From: Desulfobacteraceae bacterium
Lineage (GTDB): Bacteria > Desulfobacterota > Desulfobacteria > Desulfobacterales > Desulfosalsimonadaceae
Assembly: GCA_011389605.1 (NCBI GenBank)
Contig: JAABTZ010000089.1
Span: forward strand, 1-9,156
DNA length: 9,156 nucleotides
Direction: 5' to 3'
Shown piece by piece: positions 4,672 through 9,156 of the stretch. Both the position numbers and the translations under genes were made by a program. The first letter of the stretch is position 1; every line of letters begins with the position of its first letter. The notes beneath the pieces were generated by a model. It saw only the letters and a list, made by a program, of their open reading frames with translations. It did not search any database and was not told the DNA's origin.

Positions 4672-7600
4672 TCAGCTTTGACCAAGCAGCAGGGCAGCTT
4701 CCCTTACCCGGGGATCCTTGTCGTTTTTCAAAGAGAGCAGCTTTTGTCTGGCCTGCTCCCCCGGCAGCCTGGCAAGTGCGTAAATTGCTGCCATGCGCAC
4801 CTGGGATGGGTACTGGCTTTTACGCAGAAACCGGCGGGGCGGGAAAAGGATTTTTTCCAATGGACTTAGAAACCGGTTGTCGGCATGCTGGCCCATGGCC
4901 CTGCACAAGGCACACAAAACATCAGTGTGCTGCACCTTGTCAGCCAGCTCCAGGAGTGCATTTGCAGCCTGGGTGGAGTTTCGAGCACCCAGATAATTTA
5001 CTGATTCCACAGCCAGTTCAGCATCCCGGCTGAGGGCAAGATCTGCAAGGAGAGAAGTTGTTTCCGGCTTGTCAATCCTCTGGATAAGTCTTAAGGCAGC
5101 TTGCCGCACCGGCTCTTTGTTGTCAACAAGGGTATAGCGCAGCTCGGTTGAAAGCTCTGTAGTGACCGCATCTATAACCTCCAGGATTCTCATTTTTGCA
5201 CTATCCCTGGTCTCCCCTATCAGGGCCTGCTTTAGCTGTTCTGCTCCGGGTTTTCCGGTATTGCCAAGCATCCGGGCAGCCATGCGACGTATTCGTATGT
5301 CTTCTTCGTGGCGGATCAGGTCAATTAGCATGGGGATTGCGCCGTTTCCAAGAGTGCTTATTACCTCGCATGCCTGCCGCCGGCGTCTGTCGTCGGCTGA
5401 TTTCAGATCCGCCCAGAGCACCTCCACGATTCCGGGATCAAGATTACGGCCAAATGCCCTGGGCCGGTCAAAGGTTTCCAGGCCGCCGCTGATTCCCAGT
5501 ACGGGATGTTCGCTGAGGCGGGTAAAAATCCATGCAGCCGCAGGGTAGTCATCGTAAAGGATCAGGTCCGCGGCGCACTGGTGAAGCTTGTCTGCCGCCT
5601 GGTTTACTATGTAAGACTGGGTTTCCGCGTCAAAGATGGGCATCAGGACATTGAGAACAAGTTTGAGATAAGCACTTGAAGGCTGCCATCCCGGCGGGTC
5701 AAGGGTTGAGCAGAAGCGATTGAATATCTTTGCTTTACCGGAAGGCTCCGAAGATTCATACAAATGGGCCAGTTGCTGCAAAATTGCAGTTATCCGGCTG
5801 GTTTCCCCCTTTAAAAACAGGTCGCGCAGCCGTGAGGCCAGGGCCTCGTCGGCCGGGTCGGACAAGGCGGCAGGTGAATCATCTGCATCTTTTTTCAAAG
5901 GCTTTCGATGATCTTCTGTTTCAAACAAGTCTTTATCATCCGGCCCTGAAATACCCCTGCTGGTTTCCGATTCCCGGCCCGGGCCCAGGGAGTGGATCTG
6001 CTGTTCGTCGTATATGCGCTGATTAATCGCAAGGCCCGGCAGCTTCCGGGTCAGGTTAAATTCATGCCAGAAAGCGTCTGCCTGTTCTTCGGCTGATTTT
6101 TGAAAGCATGCCTGAAAAAAAATTTCCAGATCGCTTTGACTTATCTGGCAGGTAATGGTCAGGCTATGGATACCTGTATGGGCCATGAGTCTGAGCATGC
6201 CGCTGCAAAGCGCTTCCAGGCCGGTGGGATCCAGCTTTGCTCCGTTGACGAGAAGGGCGTTTTTAACACGGGAAAAAGTCAGTATCGGCTGGATAGCGAA
6301 TACAGTTTTAAGTTCGTTCATGAGCTGGCCCACGGCTTTTTGAGTTACAGGGCCGCCCGCGGGGTAAAGCCGGAATTTGCTGTAAGCACCTAAAAAAGCG
6401 GCGATAATGCGGTGTGCATTTGCCAGTCGGGCATCAGGGAGTGCCTCGTGTTCCGGCAAAGACCTGTCAGGAGACGTCTTTTCAGGGCCCGGAGCCGGTG
6501 TGTCTGCACGAGCTTCCTCGCCGGCATCCGTTTTTTCGATCTGCTTATAGGTCACCTGCCGGATTTGCACGCACTCAAGTTCCTTGTCCTCTGCAAAAGA
6601 CTTCCAGTGCCCGGGAATAATGGTTTTTCTGCCCGCCTGGCTCAACTCGTCTATCACGCATTGCAGCTGGGTTTCTCCAAGGCCGTATCTGAACAAAAGG
6701 TTTTTTATTTCCATGCGGCTGAAAAGGTTTCTGATATTGGCTGAAATGCCTGTTAAGGCAGAATCGTCAAATTTTTCCCCGTTGATCCACAATTGCTCGC
6801 TTTCAACGGTGATGGAAACCTGGTCGTTTGTGTAAAAGATTCTTTCCAGTATCCGGAGCAGATCCCTTGAGGCAGTGGTGACAGACTTGCTTTGGGCAGG
6901 GTAGAGCCTTGTGTTGCGAACGGCCACCAGAAGAGCCCTCAGCAGGTGCGGGGCCAGCTGCCTGGCCTGGGGGCTCAGGGCTGTATCACCAAGGCTCTGG
7001 CCGTCTTTAGTATCTGAGCTGTCCTGTTTTCTGTCAAGCTCAGGGATGTCTTCAGCTCGGTCCTGGATTTCCTGTTCCCTGAAAATCAACCGGTTGTGCG
7101 AATCCTGGAGGCCTTTGTAGTCCCGGGCTTTTTCAATTTCGTCAGACCGGCTGAAATGATGGGCCAGAAATGAGGCAGAAGGAAGTAAATCCTGCTGGAA
7201 CAAGGACTCCTGGTAGATGCCTATTTGCTGATGGAGCAGTTTTTTTTCTTCCGGGCTTATGCCGTCGTAAATAATATCCCTGATTTGCTTGCTTGAAAAG
7301 CGTATGTTTTCATCATTTGCATCAAATTCTGTCTGAACAATGCCCTGCTCTTCGGCGTTGTTTATGATTTCATAGAGCCGGGCCGAATAATCGCGGGTAA
7401 TGCCGGCAAGCATGCTCAAAAATGTCGATTCGCCGAATGCCGAGGCCTGGTCAAGAAAATTGCGGCTGTCCTCGTCTAAGGAATTCATTTTCAGCCGTAT
7501 GATTTCTTCCAGGGAGCGCGGGAAATAGTCCTTGTCCGGGGGCGGAACCTTCCATTTGCTGTCTTCTTTGTAAATATTGCCGTCATGGATCATCTTTCGG

Positions 7601-8970
7601 ATGATTTCCCTTAGAAACAAGGGGTTGCCCCGGGTTACCCTGGCCATTTCCCTGCAAAGTCCTTTGGGGATGCTGATGCCTGTAAATATGGCATCCAGAT
7701 ATGTTTCAATATCGGATTCCGTCAGGGGGGTAAGGGATACGGACTGAATATCGAGCTCTTCTGAGTAAGCATTTCTAAACAGATCCAGAGCAACTGATTC
7801 CCCGATGGTTTGTTTTTCCAGGGAGGCGGTACCGCAAAGAAATACAGGCACTTGCCCTTTTTGAATCAGCATGCGTATCAAATGCAGCGATGCAGGATCA
7901 GAGTAATGCAGATCGTCTATGAGCAGCACCAGGGGCCGGTCGCCTGCCAGGCGGGTCAAAAAGTCTGTAAAAGAAGCAAAAACAGCCTCCCGGCTTTCAG
8001 GGTCATTTCCCGGCAATGGAGGATCGCCTTCCCTGATCTGGGGGATTATTTGCGCAAGCCTGTCAATTTCTGCCTGTTCTGTCTGTTCCAGGATGGAAAG
8101 CCCCTTATCCCCGAGTTGATTCATCAGGGCCATGGCAATATAGGCTGCCATGTAATAAGGCCTGAAGGCTTCCTTGATTTCACCCTGGATCCGGATAGGC
8201 TGGAAACTTTCTTTGAGTTCCTCTTCAATGGCAGATAAAAAGCGGGTTTTGCCGATACCGGGGGCTCCGTCAACAATGATCAGCCGGTTTTTGCCATGGT
8301 CAAACTGTCTGAGCGATTCCCGGATCCTTGCCAGTTGGTCGCCTCTGCCGGCAAGACCTGCATTTTCAAGATACTGAAGTACTGTTTTGGGAAAAATACT
8401 TGTGTCACTGATATCCCGGGCGTCCATGCACCGGTCGCGTCCTGCCTGCCGTGCAGCCGACATTGCGGCGTCGGCTTTGTGGATGAGGCTTTTTATGTTG
8501 GATGCGTCCGCAGGTGCCCCGGCTGTGCCCGCACTTAAGCTAAGCGGGATTCTTGCCCCGGCTTCGGGTACGAAAAAAGGCTGTCTGCGGATTTGATAAA
8601 GAATTTTTTCTGCAATGGGACGGACTTCGTTTTTTTGAAGTCCGGGCATCAGTACCAGGAAATTGTCACCGGCATAGCGAACCACAACTGTATTTGAAGG
8701 TACAGCGGCTTTAATGGTTTCCGAGGCGTGGACAAGAACCTGATCGCCTGTGTTGTGACCGTACCGGTTGTTGATCCGCTTGAAATAATCAATGTTGATC
8801 ATCAGCAGGCAGACAGGAATGTTGTCGAGATCTTTCCAGTCTATTTCGTTCTGGCAGTAATTAAACAGGTAGCGCCGGTTGTTGAGTCCGGTCAGCTCAT
8901 CTTCGAAAATCAGGGCTGACGGGTTTTTACCGACGTTTTGAAGGAAATAAAGAAGTTTCTGGTATTTCAT
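4672..8970 (-). CDS. 1432-residue GGDEF (degenerate) - STAND ATPase - RLYP module x2 - HEAT repeat protein
   Basis: Cytoplasmic: no signal peptide or membrane helix seen. Order: residues 18-185 GGDEF-family domain (EDELTGLNNRRYLF at 23-36; YAGDNF at 99-104 in place of YGGDEF). Residues 203-470 STAND/AAA_16 NTPase, with Walker A GAPGIGKT (235-242), Walker B LVLLIDDLHYSDP (347-359) and GNPLFLREI (448-456). Residues 485-620 winged-helix and arm region typical of such ATPases (LAHHFSRSDEIEKARDY, 602-618), where TPRs would usually continue but here stop. Two related modules at about 669-785 and 848-962 are joined by charged, disordered linkers (about 635-665, 812-845 and 990-1045). Residues about 1180-1430 are HEAT-like helical repeats. 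The ATG at 8970 has GGGGGATGG just upstream and places GGDEF at the usual distance. A signalling or scaffold protein with ATP-dependent switching is inferred; its partner and input are unknown. Repeat copy 3 lies 63 bp upstream; the 3' end converges on the cpYpsA gene. Confidence 0.87.
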   Translation of the reverse strand: MKYQKLLYFLQNVGKNPSALIFEDELTGLNNRRYLFNYCQNEIDWKDLDNIPVCLLMINIDYFKRINNRYGHNTGDQVLVHASETIKAAVPSNTVVVRYAGDNFLVLMPGLQKNEVRPIAEKILYQIRRQPFFVPEAGARIPLSLSAGTAGAPADASNIKSLIHKADAAMSAARQAGRDRCMDARDISDTSIFPKTVLQYLENAGLAGRGDQLARIRESLRQFDHGKNRLIIVDGAPGIGKTRFLSAIEEELKESFQPIRIQGEIKEAFRPYYMAAYIAMALMNQLGDKGLSILEQTEQAEIDRLAQIIPQIREGDPPLPGNDPESREAVFASFTDFLTRLAGDRPLVLLIDDLHYSDPASLHLIRMLIQKGQVPVFLCGTASLEKQTIGESVALDLFRNAYSEELDIQSVSLTPLTESDIETYLDAIFTGISIPKGLCREMARVTRGNPLFLREIIRKMIHDGNIYKEDSKWKVPPPDKDYFPRSLEEIIRLKMNSLDEDSRNFLDQASAFGESTFLSMLAGITRDYSARLYEIINNAEEQGIVQTEFDANDENIRFSSKQIRDIIYDGISPEEKKLLHQQIGIYQESLFQQDLLPSASFLAHHFSRSDEIEKARDYKGLQDSHNRLIFREQEIQDRAEDIPELDRKQDSSDTKDGQSLGDTALSPQARQLAPHLLRALLVAVRNTRLYPAQSKSVTTASRDLLRILERIFYTNDQVSITVESEQLWINGEKFDDSALTGISANIRNLFSRMEIKNLLFRYGLGETQLQCVIDELSQAGRKTIIPGHWKSFAEDKELECVQIRQVTYKQIEKTDAGEEARADTPAPGPEKTSPDRSLPEHEALPDARLANAHRIIAAFLGAYSKFRLYPAGGPVTQKAVGQLMNELKTVFAIQPILTFSRVKNALLVNGAKLDPTGLEALCSGMLRLMAHTGIHSLTITCQISQSDLEIFFQACFQKSAEEQADAFWHEFNLTRKLPGLAINQRIYDEQQIHSLGPGRESETSRGISGPDDKDLFETEDHRKPLKKDADDSPAALSDPADEALASRLRDLFLKGETSRITAILQQLAHLYESSEPSGKAKIFNRFCSTLDPPGWQPSSAYLKLVLNVLMPIFDAETQSYIVNQAADKLHQCAADLILYDDYPAAAWIFTRLSEHPVLGISGGLETFDRPRAFGRNLDPGIVEVLWADLKSADDRRRRQACEVISTLGNGAIPMLIDLIRHEEDIRIRRMAARMLGNTGKPGAEQLKQALIGETRDSAKMRILEVIDAVTTELSTELRYTLVDNKEPVRQAALRLIQRIDKPETTSLLADLALSRDAELAVESVNYLGARNSTQAANALLELADKVQHTDVLCALCRAMGQHADNRFLSPLEKILFPPRRFLRKSQYPSQVRMAAIYALARLPGEQARQKLLSLKNDKDPRVREAALLLGQS
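4681..5433 (-). other. HEAT-repeat tail of the large STAND protein
   Basis: Residues about 1180-1430 show repeated helix pairs with HEAT-type signatures: ALRLIQRID / VRQAA around 1288-1300, RIRRMAARMLGNTGK at 1226-1240, VRMAAIYALARL at 1391-1402, and DPRVREAALLLG at 1419-1430. These are usually protein-protein binding surfaces. The number of repeats was judged by eye (about six or seven). Confidence 0.75.
6085..6429 (-). repeat. RLYP module, second copy, in the large protein
   Basis: Residues about 848-962. FRLYP (866-870), LLVNGAKLD (906-914) and GIHSLTI (933-939) correspond to RLYP, LWINGEKFD and EIKNLLF in the first copy at a constant offset of 179 residues with no gaps over about 70 positions. 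This points to an internal duplication. Similar segments occur, to my recollection, in other deltaproteobacterial HEAT and HD-domain proteins; the function is not known to me. Confidence 0.65.
6616..6966 (-). repeat. RLYP module, first copy, in the large protein
   Basis: Residues about 669-785. RLYP at 688-691 follows a helix (LLRALLVAVRNT). A strand-rich middle carries LWINGEKFD (727-735), and the end reads EIKNLLFRYGLGETQL (754-769). It sits directly after the linker that replaces the usual TPR region of the STAND ATPase. Confidence 0.65.
7111..8364 (-). other. STAND / AAA_16 ATPase region of the large protein
   Basis: Residues 203-620. Walker A GAPGIGKT with Lys241 and Thr242, Walker B LLIDD ending in Asp352-Asp353, and GNPLF (448-452) as in MalT-type and cyclase-associated ATPases. 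A winged-helix-like segment follows, with LKMNSLDEDSRNFLDQAS (493-510). All nucleotide-binding residues look intact, so ATP binding is expected. Confidence 0.85.
8416..8919 (-). other. Degenerate GGDEF domain of the large protein
   Basis: Residues 18-185. NIDYFKRINNRYGHNTGD (59-76) aligns with the diguanylate cyclase core D-I-D-x-F-K-x-x-N-D. The first metal-binding Asp is Asn59, while the guanine-contact residues Asn67 and Asp76 remain. The signature loop is AGDNF (100-104), and no RxxD inhibitory site is present where expected (91-94 is PSNT). Cyclase activity is therefore unlikely, but nucleotide binding remains possible. Confidence 0.8.
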
Positions 8971-9033
8971 CCATCCCCCGGACTGGGCTGGCTTATGGTA
9001 GCCGGATCTTCCATGTCGTTTTCTCGGAAGGGA

Positions 9034-9087
9034 TGATGGAACCGTAAAAAGTCCAATATCTGATGGAACCGTAAAAATCCCAATATC
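9034..9087 (+). repeat. Tandem pair of 27-bp end units of repeat copy 3
   Basis: TGATGGAACCGTAAAAA begins both units (9034-9060 and 9061-9087); both end CAATATC, with two differences in 27 bases. Each unit matches the terminal inverted sequence of the palindromic repeat, so the end of copy 3 has been duplicated in tandem. The pair lies 63 bp upstream of the large gene's start, in or next to its promoter region. Confidence 0.85.
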
Positions 9088-9156
9088 TGCGTTACGCGCA
9101 ATTTCTGAAGAATTTCACGTACAGCTAAGTACGCTGCATTCTTCGAAATTGCGCAA
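9034..9156 (-). repeat. Dispersed palindromic repeat, copy 3 (inverted, cut by window edge)
   Basis: In reverse complement this matches copy 1 closely through the hairpin. GCGCAATTTCTGAAGAAT (9096-9113) is the copy-1 right arm reversed; the loop is TTAGCT in copy-1 orientation, and the far arm runs to the right edge. Its outer end is missing. Orientation is opposite to copies 1 and 2. Confidence 0.88.

Noticed and set aside
7810..8238. A plus-strand frame of 142 codons within the large gene
   Set aside because: Antisense to the STAND ATPase region with intact Walker motifs; its translation shows no family features.
9034..9156. CRISPR-like array at the right edge
   Set aside because: The two 27-bp units are directly adjacent with no spacers and match the end of the dispersed palindromic repeat.

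Overview
The window looks like a chromosomal stretch from a sulfate-reducing Desulfobacterota bacterium (Desulfobacteraceae-like). This is an inference from three things: the gene mix, the roughly balanced base composition, and a dispersed palindromic intergenic repeat of a kind I associate with that group. No rRNA, tRNA, CRISPR array, transposase or phage gene was seen.

Layout. (1) Positions 1-1610, minus strand: a secreted protein, cut by the left window edge, that joins a type-I periplasmic ligand-binding domain (amino-acid ABC transporter type) to a cache-like sensor domain. (2) Positions 1611-1894: its leader, with two hairpins and a candidate extended -10 promoter, followed by palindromic repeat copy 1. 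(3) Positions 1895-2533, minus: endonuclease III (nth), complete, with all catalytic and iron-sulfur residues; its stop codon lies in the end of repeat copy 1. (4) Positions 2534-2834: divergent intergenic region filled mostly by repeat copy 2. (5) Positions 2835-4666, plus: a two-gene overlapping unit. The first gene is a PP-loop ATPase resembling tRNA thiolases with an NFACT-R-like C-terminal domain. The second is a cpYpsA/putative molybdenum-carrier (SLOG superfamily) protein with a DUF6794-like tail. (6) Positions 4672-8970, minus: a 1432-residue cytoplasmic protein with a degenerate GGDEF domain, a STAND/AAA_16 ATPase, two copies of an uncharacterised 'RLYP' module and a HEAT-repeat tail. 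Its stop is 5 bp from the convergent stop of the second thiolase-unit gene. (7) Positions 8971-9156: its short upstream region, then inverted repeat copy 3, which runs off the right edge.

How the parts relate. The PP-loop and cpYpsA genes overlap and are very likely co-translated, suggesting a shared step, perhaps nucleotide or RNA modification. The large protein looks like a signal integrator: the GGDEF may sense a guanine nucleotide, the STAND ATPase may act as a switch, and the RLYP modules and HEAT repeats may serve as scaffold. The repeat is the most striking non-coding element: three copies, a long hairpin supported by compensatory base-pair changes, inverted ends, and variable duplication of the end unit.
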